From: Lagopus muta
Lineage: Eukaryota; Chordata; Aves; Galliformes; Phasianidae
NCBI RefSeq assembly: GCF_023343835.1
Contig: NC_064437.1
Location: 5,160,001 to 5,224,000, forward strand
Length of the DNA stretch: 64,000 nucleotides
Direction: 5' to 3'
Notes under the pieces: generated by a model
What the model was told of the DNA's origin: nothing
The model's input: only the letters and a program-made list of their open reading frames with translations
Database searches by the model: none
Part shown: positions 23,001 through 35,699 of the stretch, in pieces
Numbering within the stretch: the stretch's first letter is position 1
Layout: each line of letters starts with the position of its first letter
Translations under genes and position numbers: made by a program

Positions 23001-26000
23001 TCAAGGCACATGCTTCTAATTCATAAACTTAGACAATTACAAATGTGTAAGAGAGCAGATGCAAGTTGTCTGTGCACCCAGCTGGACTTTTTCTGTAGGA
23101 GCTATTCAACTCCTCAGGCAGTCTCCCACAGTTTGAGTTTGTTGCCTCAGTCTCATCTTCTTTTTTGACTGGGAAGGAAACAAAAAACGACATAGGCTCA
23201 TGATGTTCTCATTCCCAGCTCCATGTTCATTTGCATGCTGGTTTGTATCAACGTGAGCTCTCAGCCAACATAACCAAGACAGATCTGCCATTTATGCACT
23301 CCAAACTTCTCTCAGATCGGATATAAGGATGGACTTTGGGTACTTTATGTCAGGTCAGATGCTGTATGTTCTACTTGAACCTTTACTTCACTAAAATATG
23401 AACAGAATGAAGCGTGCTCTGGAGGTAAATCAGTAGTGTGTAGTGAATGAGCGCCAAGAACTTTTGTGTTGCAGAAAGTAAAGAGCCTATAGCCACAGAT
23501 GAAAGATCTACAGAAAGAAAAATGATGTTCTTGTGACAGTTTTTAGCGTGACAAATGAAAAGCAGAGAAATAGATGTGATCTCCACTTGTGCTGGAGAAC
23601 TCTCATTTGATTCTGAGCATCCTAATTTGTCAAACAAAACTGGTCAAGGCTACTTTCTGAGTTTGTCTTTTTTTGTGGTACCCAGCTAAGATTCTAGGGC
23701 TGTAAAATGGATAATTGTTGAGCAGCCACTGTTGCAGTCAGAGCCATTGGGGTCTTCATCCTGAATATATGAAGCACTATATAACGGTCTGACAACACAG
23801 CTTTTAAACACTTTGTGCTGGGTTTCGTGGTTCAGCTAGGATTTCTTACTCAGTACATGTTCTCCAGAACTGGCAATACTGTGCCCTTACCATCTCAGAA
23901 AGTTTATAGAGATGAATTCATTAGTGTCCAAAGCATTCATACTATTCTAATAAGCACCACAGAAAAGCCTAGGAAGAGATGAATAATTCTGTTTTCAAAG
24001 CAGAATCTGAATAGAGTGCAATAAATAATGCCTGGTGAGAGCGAATAATGAAGGGAAAATAAACTATTGAAAGCTACACGTTAGTTAAACATTGTTCATT
24101 TTGTGCACTGAATGAGGTAAGGATTTTATGGAAAAGAGCATGTGTGACACTGTCAATTATAGGGATATTGTGGTGCCTGTGCACAGAGCACATGAATTAC
24201 TGTCTCACAGGCAACCACACTGTTTTATGTGCTTGATTAGCAGGCTTTATAATGTAAGCATAGCATAGTTTTATGTGTAATAAATAAGTTACGTGAGCTC
24301 TGCTTCCAGATCAAAGTTCTGAAGCCTTTTCAGTTAAATGGTGTTAGAGTTACTCTATTTTTTTCGTGTGGGGAAACAATACATTCTTTAAAATATGTGA
24401 ACTATTTTCTCTGAAACTAAGAAAGAAAATGAAGAGTCAGCCCAGTGCAGGTATCTCACATGATGAATTTTATGAACACTATACGTGCAAACAGAATTCT
24501 ATCATGGAAAGCACTGGGTGGGAACCAAGGCATCCACTGGTGACTCTGACATTTCCTGTCACACCACTGTTATTTAGGAATGTGGCGGTGGTTCACACAC
24601 TCCATAGCAGCAATGTCTGGAGATGCCAGACGAGTCATTTCCTTGGTGGAGTGATCAGCCTTGGTTCCTTTTGCAGCCTGTGCTACTGCTCCTCCCAGAA
24701 AGAAAAAGATGCCTGGTGATCTAACTGTCTCTGATAGAGCAGCAGTCCCATCGGCCTCAGGTGGAGAGGATGAATTGTCTGATCTCATAAATGTTTTTTT
24801 TCTAAGCACATAGTGGTTAACTGATAGGATTTCAAGGAGATTATACATGCAGGACAGCACTGTGTATATGGGTACCTGAGGTAGGTGTAAGTGAATCACG
24901 TGAGGTGTTGCTCATGAGGTTGTTGTGAGGATGGACTTTGTATGAAGTTAGCTGCTGCCTGCATAAATATTATTGCTGGTAATACAGGAAGGTGTCACAA
25001 GGTGGTGGTCGCGGTGACTTCTCTTATAGCAGAAGACAAACTATTTGGGACTTGCTGAAAGTCATGGAAGAGTAAGCCAAGCACAACTGTTTCTTCCTTC
25101 TGATCTTGTACTTTGGAGACAAATATATGGCCCCAAGGTCATTGAGTAACACTTTCCTCTGTCTATAGCGATAACTACAGAAGGGTATTTAAATTAATTT
25201 TTGCTTTACAGCCTTTTTAGAGGGTTCTCTTCAGTTTTTGTCCACCAGCAAATTTCCTTTCTGCTGCTCTGGACTCAAGCTGGCTTCTTTCAAGATAAAT
25301 TCTCTTAAGCACTGCTATCTCTTCCATCTGAATCCTTGTGCACTTGGGGAAAAAACAACAACCCACCACCAACAAAACCACAGCATGTTGCACTGGGTTC
25401 AGCTTTTAATCACAGAAATGCCACCTTGCCCTTTGAGCTCCCTTTCAAGATGAATGAATACTCAGAGATGACTAAAGCAAACGATGGGGCCTTATTTTAA
25501 CTTGAGAACAATGACAATTTAAAATTTTCATAAGGGTTCCAGTCTTGCTGGTTTAATTTTTCATAAGGGATTCTGCATTTTTCATCCAGAGACTGGCAAA
25601 AGAGTCGTTTAACCTACCTGGAGAGACAAACTTTTGCAGCAGGTCTGTATCTAATTCATGTGTGAAAAGAGAAGGTGCCCAGACAGGTCTCTCTTAAGGG
25701 ATTATCAAGAAATACTATTTTTGCTGCATAAAAGTCAAAAGACTAATTTTGATTTGCAGGCATACTGTACAGTGCTTTCAGATTCTTAAAATTGATTTGC
25801 AAATAGTTAAAAATGAACAAATAATAAATAATAAAATAGATATGTGGGAAACAGACATAAGAAAATCCGTGAAAATACAACCCCACCCTGCAGATAAATG
25901 CAGAGAGAACTTAATGTGCTGGATTTTTGTTAAGGGAAGGCTTTGCTTTTACACTACTAGTTTGAGAAGAAGAGTTGGGTTGATGCAGCTCATGGTAAGG

Positions 26001-29000
26001 CTGCAGTGCTTGCAGAGCCCTATGGCTGGTACGCTCCCTGGTTGCAAGGCACTGCTATGGCCTACATACCAGCCCTGCCTTCCCTGCAGCAGATGACAGA
26101 GCGCTCTGACCATCTGTGTCCTGCATATGTGGCCACAGATGTGGAGAGAGGTCACAGTGCAGAGCTGCACACAGATTTATTGGAGCCTCCTCCCAGAGAG
26201 CATGCAACAGGAGATCATCACTGCATCGCTCTCAGCTCTGGAGTGAGACATACAGGGCTGTTGGTTGCATTCTGTTCAGCCTGTCTCATTTTTCTTCCCT
26301 CTCTCAAATGGGTCCTGCATAAATATTCCTGGCCTGGCAAAATTTTTGAGAGGCTAATAATGCTGTTAGACCCTTGATGAACATGAATAATAGCCTGTTT
26401 GCACAGCTGATAACTGAGCTGTAAAAACGAATCTGCTCCCAGATGAAACTTGACGTGCAAAATTTAAGCTTGGGGAGCAATTCTTTATATGTATTCTGAA
26501 GAAATAAATAAATGATTCGGATTGCTTAATTTTTATTCATCCTTTAAATACAAAATCCTACAGGAAGGTCAACAGAGAGAGCTTTAAGCATAAAATACAA
26601 CAAATGTTTAGTCTATAATAAAGTTGAATCTGCTCATTTTGGAGAAGAACAATGGCTGAGGGTCGAAGCTCTGGGTTCTGTAGTTGCCAGATGGGATAAT
26701 TTCCAAAAGGGAATTTGGATGGTAATCAGTGTCCGCTGGGATCCATGCCCACCGCCCCGAGTCCTCGTGCCACAAAGGAGAGATTAGAGGCAGAATGAGA
26801 ATGTGCAAGGCTGGCACGAATCAAAGGGACTCCCTGTAAAACCTATTACATCTGCTCTCTGAAAAATGCATAGAGAAACTGACAGTCAGGAAAATGCAGT
26901 TTTGATTGTGCTTTGATGGCTGGGAAGCTAAAATTTTGTGGGTGGGTGGCTGAGTGTAAGTCCATGTCCATGCCAGCTTTATTTGTCTGAGACAGGCAGA
27001 GTCAGGCTGGTTTTCTTTGTCCTTCCGAGACTTTCAGAGCAGCAGGATAAATAAAGGAATGAAATAGGGGAAATGAATTTATAGACTTTAATTGTCAAAT
27101 TTTTCTCAAAAGGCCCAAATCTTGATGTTTTGTTCCATTGAATTTGTTTTGGCACAGCAAAGATAATATTGCAAACCTGTACAAAGAGAGGTGGCCTTTA
27201 TGTCCCTCTGTGTCTTTGTGATGGTTGGGGGATTTACTGAATCGAATTTCCCTTCTGGACTAAAAGCAGGTGTTACTCTCTGCTGAATTATGAGATACAG
27301 ACACTATGCCATGTGTTTGGGACGGACAGAGTTGGCTAGGATAGACCAAAACTAATGCCAAAGGTTTGGGTGGGAATATCTGAATTTCTCCAGTGTTCAC
27401 TTTCTAATGGTAAGACAAACAAGCCTCTTGGCAAATTAAGTTTCAGGTGAGCTCCTAGGACCTGACGTGATCTGTCAGCCCCTGGGGCCTGTGCCCTCCA
27501 GCAGGTGAGCATGCCCGTGCTGTGGGGATTAAGTCTAAGCCAGCTGAATACGTGCTGCTTTAACCTGATCCCAGCATGGGCTGTGCCGTGTTCCAGAGGA
27601 ATGGGATCTGCTGTGCTGTCCTCGGGCTTTCAGATCTGCTCCAGACCTGCATGGCTGCAGAGTGTTGCCCTGCTTCCTCATGGGGAGCACAGACCTCTGT
27701 CACAAGTAGCACGACCAGCCTTTGCTGAGCAGGACAAACCATCTGTGCTAATCCGACTGGCCAGCACAGGTCATATTGAAATAGAAAAATGATCTTAAGC
27801 TTAGACGTGTTTGGAGAAGAACAATGCTAAAGCTTTCTGAAGAGAGGATGAGATGAAGTCATGGCAGTGGGAGTGCTGTGACTAAGAACTGCTGTGCTTT
27901 GGCCAAGGACTGTGGGAAGCACTGGTGGAAGCTCAGACTGTTCAAGTCTGACAGGATGTGTGCAGACATGCAGATACACAAATACTGATCTGCGGCCAGA
28001 GCCGCAGCAGAACCAGTGCTGAGGTGCAAGAAGGGTGGCAAATCAAGGAGCTGAATCAGCAGGAGGGAGATTTGGGGTTGATTTAGACTACTGGTAAAAA
28101 ATCTGTATTCCTTCAGGCTCGAACCACCTTGGGTAGAACTTAACACCTGTGGAACTGGGAGATGTTTGTGTTTTAGGAATGAATTGCAACTTACGGAGTA
28201 TTTTGAGGGTAGGAGGGAAGGCTGTTTTGTGCTTCTAGAAACGATGCCTATAGGACATGTTCTTCTGAAGCACATCTATCACTTGATGCTTTACATGATA
28301 TGACAAAATGCCACAGGGGTTCATCTGTCAACTGCTGTTGTAGCAGAATGATATAAGGGGCAGGAAATCTGAACGGGCATCTTGGAAACTTTGTTTTAAA
28401 AGAACTGTAGCTCTGGGAGTGCACATACATTTCTATCACATACAAGTGTTTTCAACTTCAAAGAAACAAGTTTTTCACAAGTTAGAAGTGTAAACAAGGC
28501 TGCACTTGTAATATGTATTACAATTTTAATGTGACTGTAATGAAACTTCATAGAGACACTCAGAAGAGTGAATGTTATCATCGATCTAGCACAGCGCCTT
28601 GCAAAGCCAGGGGATACTCAAACACCAGGCCTACGCATGCAAGATGATAACTGGATTCTTCTCACCTGGAAAAAAGATCTCCCAGGTTTTTCCCTTTTGT
28701 TCCCCATCCTCCATTAATCTTGTGGGGAAATTTTAAAAACTAGTTTAATTTTGCTCATTTCGAAAGACAATTTCACTCTGACCAAGCTCAAATCTTTTAT
28801 TTATGCTCAAGACTACATTCACTCTTGTTATTTAGGATTTAAAATTGACGAGATGGCAATATTTAATGGGATGTCTTTGAAAACCATTATTAAATACAAG
28901 CTGGTAAATCAAAAGAGAAAGCAAGGAAAACAACATTCAGAATCAGTTGATTCTTGAAAAATTGTTCTTAATGATCTCTCACTTTAAAAAGGAAAATAAA

Positions 29001-29161
29001 TGTTGAGTTCCTGTTCCCTCATTAAGAGAGAAGCTATAGGAATGTATAGATTAGACAACTCAGACTCTGTCCACCACTTGGTGTGAAGTCAGAAGATCAG
29101 TACTGTCTCAAAAGTGAAATGGATTTTAAAATGTTCTGCTGCCATACAAAATCCGTACAAA
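20099..29161. other. Non-coding upstream flank, no gene recognised
   Basis: About 9 kb without a supportable gene. The longest frames are 117 codons (24366-24719), 123 codons (26006-26377) and 138 codons (minus, 27859-28275). All are free of known motifs and overlap competing frames. A11 and A10 runs with a few bases around 21888-21940 and a T10 run at 20651-20660 are simple sequence. The AT-rich stretch 26320-26620 could be a conserved element but is unproven. Confidence 0.5.
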
Positions 29162-29163
29162 TA

Positions 29164-29704
29164 CATAGGGTGCTCTGAAAGTAATGCCTCCTATTTATTT
29201 CCAAGGAAACAACAGGTATGAAGAGCACAATAATACTGTTTGATAGCTCAAACTCTCAGCTACAAAACACCATTTTTCAACAGTCACCATCATAGCTTTT
29301 TCACCAGTGATGAATAAGAGCCTGCATGCCACGCTTGTAAAAATCCATACGGCTGTCTGAAACATGGCTCTTCTTCCACATCGCTGTCACCACTGCTGAA
29401 ATGCACCACCCACCACCTCACTGTGCTCACATCCACTGTTTGGACCTGAGAAACATGCAGCAAGCATCAGTGAATGTCAGTGGGTGCCACTTTTTCCACA
29501 TTGCAGGAACTCAATTCCATGCCTTTGCTTCATACACACTTCCATGTCAGGCTGCCCCTCTGCTGCCATCTGTCACATGGCAACAACAAGGAATGGGATA
29601 TTGGTGGGAAGGTTCAACCTCTACTGCCATCCCACCAATATCCACCTCTGATGTCATGGGCCAACGCCATAAAATGGGAGGCACTACTTTTGGGGCAGCC
29701 CTTG
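29164..29704 (-). mobile_element. Mariner-type DNA transposon, internally deleted (Galluhop-like)
   Basis: Terminal inverted repeats are visible: the left end is CATAGGGTGCTCTGAAAGTA then ATGCCTCC, and the right end read inward is CAAGGGCTGCCCCAAAAGTA then GTGCCTCC. Both are flanked by the TA target duplication (29162-29163 and 29705-29706) expected of Tc1/mariner insertions. The total is 541 bp, too short for an intact transposase (about 1.2-1.3 kb for mariner). The minus strand carries only degenerate transposase-like coding with stops. The ends match my knowledge of the chicken Galluhop mariner group. It is immobile by itself. A 156-codon minus-strand frame at 29547-30017 runs out of it and is not a gene. 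Confidence 0.85.
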
Positions 29705-29706
29705 TA

Positions 29707-32700
29707 TAATGAGAAACAGCCGATGCAGACATGATCCTCAATTCCCATTTGGGCATTATTTTCTCCTTGATGTTATAATTAATGCTAAAAGAATTTGCGT
29801 GAGCCATCAGGATCCTCAAAGCTTTCCGGAGGGCTGCCGGGAGCTTGGGGACTTTGCACCCCACAGAACCAGACCTTGTCCTGCTCCTGCCATCCCCACA
29901 CAACACACCGCTGCCTTGCAGCACCTGGGCATGAACAAGCAAGGTGTGAGAGAAAAGTGGAGTGAGTGCCCAGCTTGCTGAATTGTTAAAGAGGCAAGCA
30001 AAAAATCCAGGCTTCATGCTGCTGCTGGCTTCCTCTGTTGTGTCTCAGCCCTTTGGGAGCTGTAGAGCAAACAGCAGTCTGTGGTACTAATCTGCTGCCT
30101 TACAGCGCTGATATACGGTCACTGCAGAGTTACACGAGACACTGTCAACTTCAGTTTTGCTCCAGTTCATGATTCCTTTGTTAGTATTAGCAGGATAAAT
30201 AGTTTGAAGTGAAACATCTTGAAAAAATCCCACTGTACTTGTTACTAACTATGGCCTGAAGTCTGCATTTCTGTTCGCTTTCACGGTGATTAGTCACTGT
30301 ACGACAGCAAAGAGCAGCTCAGTCTACAGCAATGCTCCTCCAGCATGCAAAAGATCTTGCCAGACACCTAATCCTCACTTTTTTTCTTCTCAGTCCCTTC
30401 GTTCTTACACTCATTAAAATTAATGGGAAAGATCCCTATTGTGACTGTGGGTTTGGTTGCACTCAAAGATCCATTGTCCAGGGATACTGCTATGGCACAG
30501 TGATCAGCCCCAGGAGGGGAACGAGGGGCAGAAGCCTTCTGTGTTAACTCCTCTCTGGCTGAATAACAACTTCACCAATGGCCTGCAAACCATCCCATGG
30601 GATGCAGGAACAAGAATGTAGTATGGAAGGTGGAAAAGGGCAATACCCTTCAGGAAGCTTTCCAGGGAGCTTTCACAGCATCTTCTGGGTATGCTATATG
30701 TCCTGGTTCATACTTGAGCTGAAATGCTATAGAAAACCAGGAGCAGACAGTCACAGTGGACAATGTGGGCCTGAAGTTAGACAGACATACTTAATCTAAG
30801 TTTAAGAAAGTGGCTTTAAGTCAGGATTGCTCCGAACACCCCAAGTATGCACGAGTCATATGCATGGCTGAGGTGCAGCCAGCTACCTCGAGGTGTTAGT
30901 GACTGAGTGATGTGGTGCATTTTGGACTGAAATGAGACGATGGGTAAGGAAGTGGTGCAGTCTCATACCTGGATAGTAAGCAGCACTGAGCAGCATGGCA
31001 GTGTGGTATCTCACTGCTTCTTAAGCTTCACTAAAGGGAAACCATCCCTAACTGAGGAATGGTTTGGGACAAAGACCAATAATGGCTATGGAAGCCAGAG
31101 AATCTGGTTTGCAGCACGGTTCTTGGATGATAAACTGATGAGTTCTGTAACGTGATTTAAGTCTGTGGGATGTCCTCCTTTCTTTAATAGGCCATGAGCT
31201 AGCTAAAAATAAGGATGTCATCAGAAGACTGTGTGTGTGCCAAGGGGGTTAAGTTGGCCTTTTAGGAAGCTAAGGTAAAGTCTCTAGGGCTGTCAGAAAG
31301 CCCTAGAAAGTGAAAGGGGAAGATGGATCTAATAGACAAAGTAGTTTAGGGCATGGGTTTTAAATAGGAAATGTGAAAAGAGCAAGCAGCTGACTTGGGG
31401 GACTGGAATCCTCTGGAAGGAAACTGAAGTTGAAAGAGAATAAAAAGAAGTCAACAAACAAAAGATATAATACAAAAGATTGAACAAAGTATTTTAAAAC
31501 AGAATAAAAACTGGGGGGAAAAAAAAGTGTAGAACAGGGGCTAACATTTAGTCAGATGCAAATAAAAAGATGACTTGGAAGAAAAACAGTACAGAATTAG
31601 AGCAGTAACTTGTTTTCACACCTGCAAAAGAGGCTTTATGCAAATGAAAGGCAGAATATTCTCCAATTTTTTAGTGATTTATCTCTAGCTTTCAAAATAT
31701 CAGTAAGAGTTACAGGAAAAATAACTACAGCGTCCTTATGTGGTACATAATTTGTTGGTGTGCTGTAGTAATTCTAAGAGAGGGAACAAACTTGAAGAGC
31801 TGGGGACAAGCCCTGATCAGTAGTGAACCTGCTTGTACTCCACAGGGTTTTGAGCTTGTGTTGTTTTTCACTCAGTAGAAGCAGAAGGAAATGAGTTTTA
31901 GTTTCAGATGTAACGTACAACACTATGTACAGTTTGAAATTCACAGCAGTGTAAGTTCAGGCAACAGCATTTTATTAAGAAGGTAAATAATATTGCAGGT
32001 ACTGACATACCAGCTGGCAGGGACATGGCCGCTGGTACACTGGTTCAACTAACTTAATTAAAAGGTTTAATTTAAATATCTGTTTGGAAAACATATTACA
32101 TTAGCATATCTAAAAGGCATGAGGGGATTGAGGGAATTAGATTTGCCAAGTTGAAAGACAGGATGGAAAAAGTCAGCCTAACGGACAGGGGATATCTTGG
32201 AAAGCAATTACAGGAATAGCGAGGGACTTTAGTTTTTAAAATGTCAATTTGAAAGAAAAAAAAAAAAGATTGTAGGACATTACAGTGTTGGGAGAAGAAC
32301 AGTGGCCTGAAGGGTGTGTGTCAGTACAAACAGCTGAAGACACTTGGTTTCCACAGCTTGGAGAGTTTCCGAAGACAGACTGGAGACTTCCCAGGGCATG
32401 TATCCTACGTATACCTGTTCTTTCTCTTCCCTGAGGGTATCTATTTTTCCATATATGCTTTTTAACTTAGCAAAGTTTTAATGATAAAACAACAAAGCAG
32501 TTTTCCCACATTTGAGAGAGCTCTTTGTCGGGCAGGCTGTCACTCTGATGCAGGTAATGGGGCAGGGGAGGTCTGTGGTTACTGACATTCTTGACTGTGA
32601 ACAGCAGTAAGTCAGGATGGTCTGATGCTGTCCTAAGCTGCCACCAGCACACTCAGGTTATTACTAGATGAAATCATATCATTCAGCATAGACAACGCTG

Positions 32701-34249
32701 GTCACAACGATGTGTGTTCTCAGTTCTGAGTAGTGCAAGTATTCCAGGCTTCAGATGAGGGACTCCTTTAGTATCTGCCCACCTCATCCTGCACAGCTGA
32801 TCCTCAGCCCCTCCAGCTGCAGTGTGGTGAACAACAAAATGCTCCTGGGTCTCGCACACCAGGCACAATTGCTTGCAGCATGTTGCTCAAGACAAACTCT
32901 TGGTCTGATTCTGCACCTCAACCCTCTGCAAAACAAGGGAAAGTATCTGGGAGATGTGCAGAAGGTTCAAGCACCAGGTGAAGTTCAGCGCAATGCTTTT
33001 TACATGCTTCTGAATGACTTCTTTTGTCCTCCCACTGATTGGGAAGGTGTGTATGTGCACACCTGTGTGACTAAAGAACAAAAGAACCCACTGCAGCCAG
33101 TCTTGTAAATAGGACAGATTGACTTCTGTGTGTTAGATCTATGAATGACCTCAGCCACCAACCAGGAAATGCAGACTATCAGCATGTATTTTGCGTACAG
33201 CAGTAACTGAGTGTTGTGTATGAGATGCTGGACACTGTTTGGCCACAAATCAAATACAACTGTGCTGTTGCTTCACAGGCTTCCAGACTGGGAACAAGAA
33301 GCCTGAGTTCCTGTTCCAGCTGGTGATGAAGAGGAGAACTCCTGGCAGAGATGGACCATGGGAGGTAAATTATCAATCTTAATTAACTGTTAGAACACAA
33401 TGGATAAAATGAGATGTCTCTTTCATGCAACATGGTTTCTCTACCTTAACTTCCTTTAATTTCTCCAGTTTCCTCTTTGCCTCTGGGCCACAAACATGAC
33501 ACAAATCCCCCAGGCTGGGCTCCTAGCAGCCGCCTCAACGAATGGCCAGTAAGGGCTGCTGAAATCACAGCACGTCAGGTGTCATCTGAGCTATTTAATT
33601 AGAAAAGGTTTCTTTACGTTGCTTTCTGTGAGAGGCATGCAGCCAAATTAGCTTCTAGAAATCCAAAGTTCCGATATGGATCACACCAGATCACTACTGC
33701 CACCGATGCTCTGCACCTGTTTCATCCTGAATAGCTCCACTGCTGTCTTTGGAGCCACTTCCAACTCTAATTTGGGAAACAGAAGAGGCCAGGAATTAGG
33801 ATAGCTCTATCAGACTGCGTTTGACCCTCCTCAGCTTTGAGCAATTATTGCAGTCTATCCCACTGATCCAGCCAACACAAACGCGCTGCATTTTGCGCAC
33901 TAAAGATCTGCCCAGCAGGGCTCCGATCTCTCCCACCTGCCGGGGACACGGCGCAGCCAGCAGCCGGCCCTGCGCGCATTGCTCGGGCTCTCGGACGCTG
34001 CTCACCAATGACTTGCAAAAGCTCGTTAAAGGCACAGGTGCGCTTTCACACGGGGAGCGGTTTGTGGCAGATGGCAGTGCAGGGTTTGCAATCGAGCAAT
34101 TGTAGCGCATCGGCTCATGTAAAATTAGTGCTCGATTCTTTTCTTAAACAAAGGCCTGCCTGTAACCACGTTAACGCTGTTGCACTGTTAGATTCAGGTT
34201 ACACCTGAAAATAGCTTTTCATAATTAAGCTACCGACACTCCTCACCCT
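29707..34249. other. Non-coding DNA between the mariner copy and the LRP8 CpG island
   Basis: No supportable gene. An A-rich interval lies at about 31400-31680 and a run of 12 A at about 32260. CpG content begins to rise at about 33860-34110, which may be the distal promoter shore. Opposed frames of about 94-104 codons at 33796-34110 arise from this compositional change. Confidence 0.5.
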
Positions 34250-34439
34250 CGCGTTTCCCACCGGCACTCTGCAGCCGGAGGACGCATCCCGGACGGCAAC
34301 TCGGACATCTCAGCAGCTGCCGACCAACGCGAGGCTATGGCCCTCAGCGCACGTCGCGCTCGTTTCACCCATTTGGGCGCAATTACGCGCAGAGAAGCAC
34401 AACAGCGTGGCCCGGGCGCCAGCCGAAGTTACGCCTCCG

Positions 34440-34702
34440 GGCCATTTAAAAGAGCAGAGTGGAGCTGGGTACCGGAGGACCGCGGACAGGAGATGCGGAG
34501 CCGCCCGGCGCCGCCACCCCGTGCCGGAACCGCGCGCCCGAGGCCGGTTGCGCGTGGCGGCGGCGCGCACGCGTACGGGCCCGCCCAGCGGGGGCGCGTC
34601 ACGGCGGCGCGCGGCTGTGGGCGGGGCCGCGTGCGGGCGGCGCGCGGCGGCGAGCGGGGCGCATCCCGCACACGGTGCGCTGCCACGGAGGGAGCGGGCA
34701 GC
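34440..34702 (+). promoter_or_regulatory. LRP8: LRP8 core promoter and 5' UTR (approximate)
   Basis: The transcription start cannot be fixed from sequence alone. Visible candidate elements are a TATA-like CATTTAAAAG at about 34443-34452, a CRE-like half site CGTCA at 34597-34601 and a consensus Sp1/GC box GGGCGGGGCC at 34619-34628. If the TATA-like box is used, transcription would begin near 34475 and the 5' UTR would be about 225 bases. If the GC box drives dispersed initiation, which is typical of CpG islands, the UTR would be shorter than 75 bases. No upstream ATG lies between the GC box and the start codon. Confidence 0.55.
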
Positions 34703-34772
34703 ATGTGCCGGCCTGCGCTCGCCCGGCTGCTGCTCCTCCAGCTGCTGCTGCTGAAGCTGTACCTCGGCAAAG
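34703..34772 (+). CDS. LRP8: LRP8 (ApoER2) exon 1, coding part: signal peptide
   Basis: This is the first coding exon of the low-density lipoprotein receptor-related protein 8, a type I membrane receptor that binds reelin and apolipoproteins. Seen: the ATG at 34703 has A at -3 (fair Kozak context) and opens a 23-codon stretch starting MCRPALARLLLLQ. It has an Arg, a leucine-rich hydrophobic core and small residues near the end (LGK then a split Gly), as expected of a secretory signal peptide. The exon ends in AAAG followed by GTGGGT, a good splice donor, after 70 coding bases, so the intron is phase 1. It joins in frame to the exon at 35459, giving Gly24. The identity rests on the cysteine-rich module in exon 2, since signal peptides are not diagnostic. 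The mature protein probably begins near residue 24 or 25. The signal peptide is short, with only modest leucine repetition. The rest of the gene lies beyond the window. Confidence 0.9.
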
Positions 34773-35458
34773 GTGGGTCCGGCGCGGCGCGGCGCGGCTC
34801 GGCCGTGTGATGCGGAGAGGACGCGAGGGTCCTGCCGGCCCCGAGCATCGCCTCGCACTGCTGCTCCGTGCGGCGGTTGCGAGCGGTGGAGGAGGGAGCG
34901 GGGACCGCGTGCGCTCTTCGGTCGGTCGGCGCGACCCGAGCGCTGCTGACGGGAACTGCCACCTTTAATCCCCCGCTGAGGAGATTTGTGCCTCGGCGAA
35001 GCGGCGCGGCGTATGCAAAGCAGATTTGCTTCGTCCCCCCGTCCTCAACTTCGACCGGGTCGTTCCCCCGTTCTGGGAGCGCCGCCCGCACCGCTCATCT
35101 CTTCTCCCCGCGATCTGCCCCGCTGGCGGACGCACGGAGCGGTCCTGGCCTTGGTGCGCTTTTCCATTTTTCTTTGTCTTTTTCGTTTGGCGTTTAACCG
35201 TTTTTCATCCCCGGGTTCCTTTATCCCCCACTCCCAATCCGGTGCAAGGAGCACGGCAGCGGCCCTTCCACGCGCACACAAAGCAACTCCGTACACCGCC
35301 GTGCTCCCGCGGGGCGCATCCCCCCAGCCGGGCCCAGCCCCAGCCCCTGCCCTCCGCTGGTGGTTCCCGGTGCCGGTTGCAGGACCGACCCTGACCCCGG
35401 GACTCCCCCGGCGGCGAAGCGCGCCCCGCTGACCCAGGCGCGGCCCCGTGTCTCGTAG
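34773..35458 (+). other. LRP8: LRP8 intron 1 (686 bp, phase 1)
   Basis: A short CpG-rich intron begins GTGGGT and ends CTCGTAG. The polypyrimidine stretch before the acceptor is poor (CCCCGTGTCTCGTAG), but the AG and the reading frame leave little doubt. A T-rich island at about 35160-35220 (TTTTCCATTTTTCTTTGTC) interrupts the GC-rich sequence. No separate gene is seen. Confidence 0.85.
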
Positions 35459-35578
35459 GAGCCGTGAAGGAGTGCGATAAGGACCAGTTCCAGTGCCGGA
35501 ACGAGCGGTGCATCCCCGCCGTCTGGGCGTGCGACGAGGACAACGACTGCTCGGATAACAGCGACGAGGAGGATTGCC
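35459..35578 (+). CDS. LRP8: LRP8 (ApoER2) exon 2: first LDL-receptor class A module
   Basis: This exon encodes residues 24 to 63 plus the first base of codon 64, one complete ligand-binding LA module. Seen: six cysteines (C29, C36, C41, C48, C54, C63) in the LA spacing, the FQC start (F34-C36), and the calcium-site pattern W46, D49, D53, D59, E60 around the SDE motif. The segment [15 protein letters not shown] matches the first LA module of LRP8 as I recall it ([15 protein letters not shown] in human) better than VLDLR or LDLR. The exon is bounded by an acceptor (TCTCGTAG) and a donor (GCC then GTGAGT). It is 120 bases long with phase 1 introns on both sides, the usual arrangement for LA modules. 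LRP8 acts in reelin signalling through Dab1 and in lipoprotein or selenoprotein uptake. No further LA exon is visible downstream. The alternative is another LDLR-family member; I consider this unlikely. Confidence 0.93.
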
Positions 35579-35676
35579 GTGAGTACCGGTGGGGCTGGGG
35601 GTCGCGGTGGGGCCCGTAGAGCCCCGTACCGAGCCCGGAAGGGCGCGTTTCCTATATGTGCTTCGCCTCTTTTTTT

Positions 35677-35693
35677 ATGAATGAATGAATGAA
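35677..35693 (+). repeat. Short (ATGA)4 microsatellite in the CpG island
   Basis: ATGAATGAATGAATGAA lies about 100 bases into intron 2, just after a T8 run. This is an AT-rich simple repeat inside otherwise CpG-rich sequence. Confidence 0.9.
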
Positions 35694-35699
35694 GTCGCG

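Noticed and set aside
26006-26377. 123-codon frame with several His and Pro
   Set aside because: No zinc-finger spacing or other motif, and it is overlapped by competing frames on both strands.
29547-30017. 156-codon minus-strand frame
   Set aside because: It begins in unique flanking DNA and runs into the mariner copy, so the product is chimeric with no family resemblance.
34310-35091. Several overlapping 115-220-codon frames on both strands around LRP8 exon 1
   Set aside because: All six frames are open together because of GC content. Only the short spliced frame from 34703 makes a coherent protein with exon 2.
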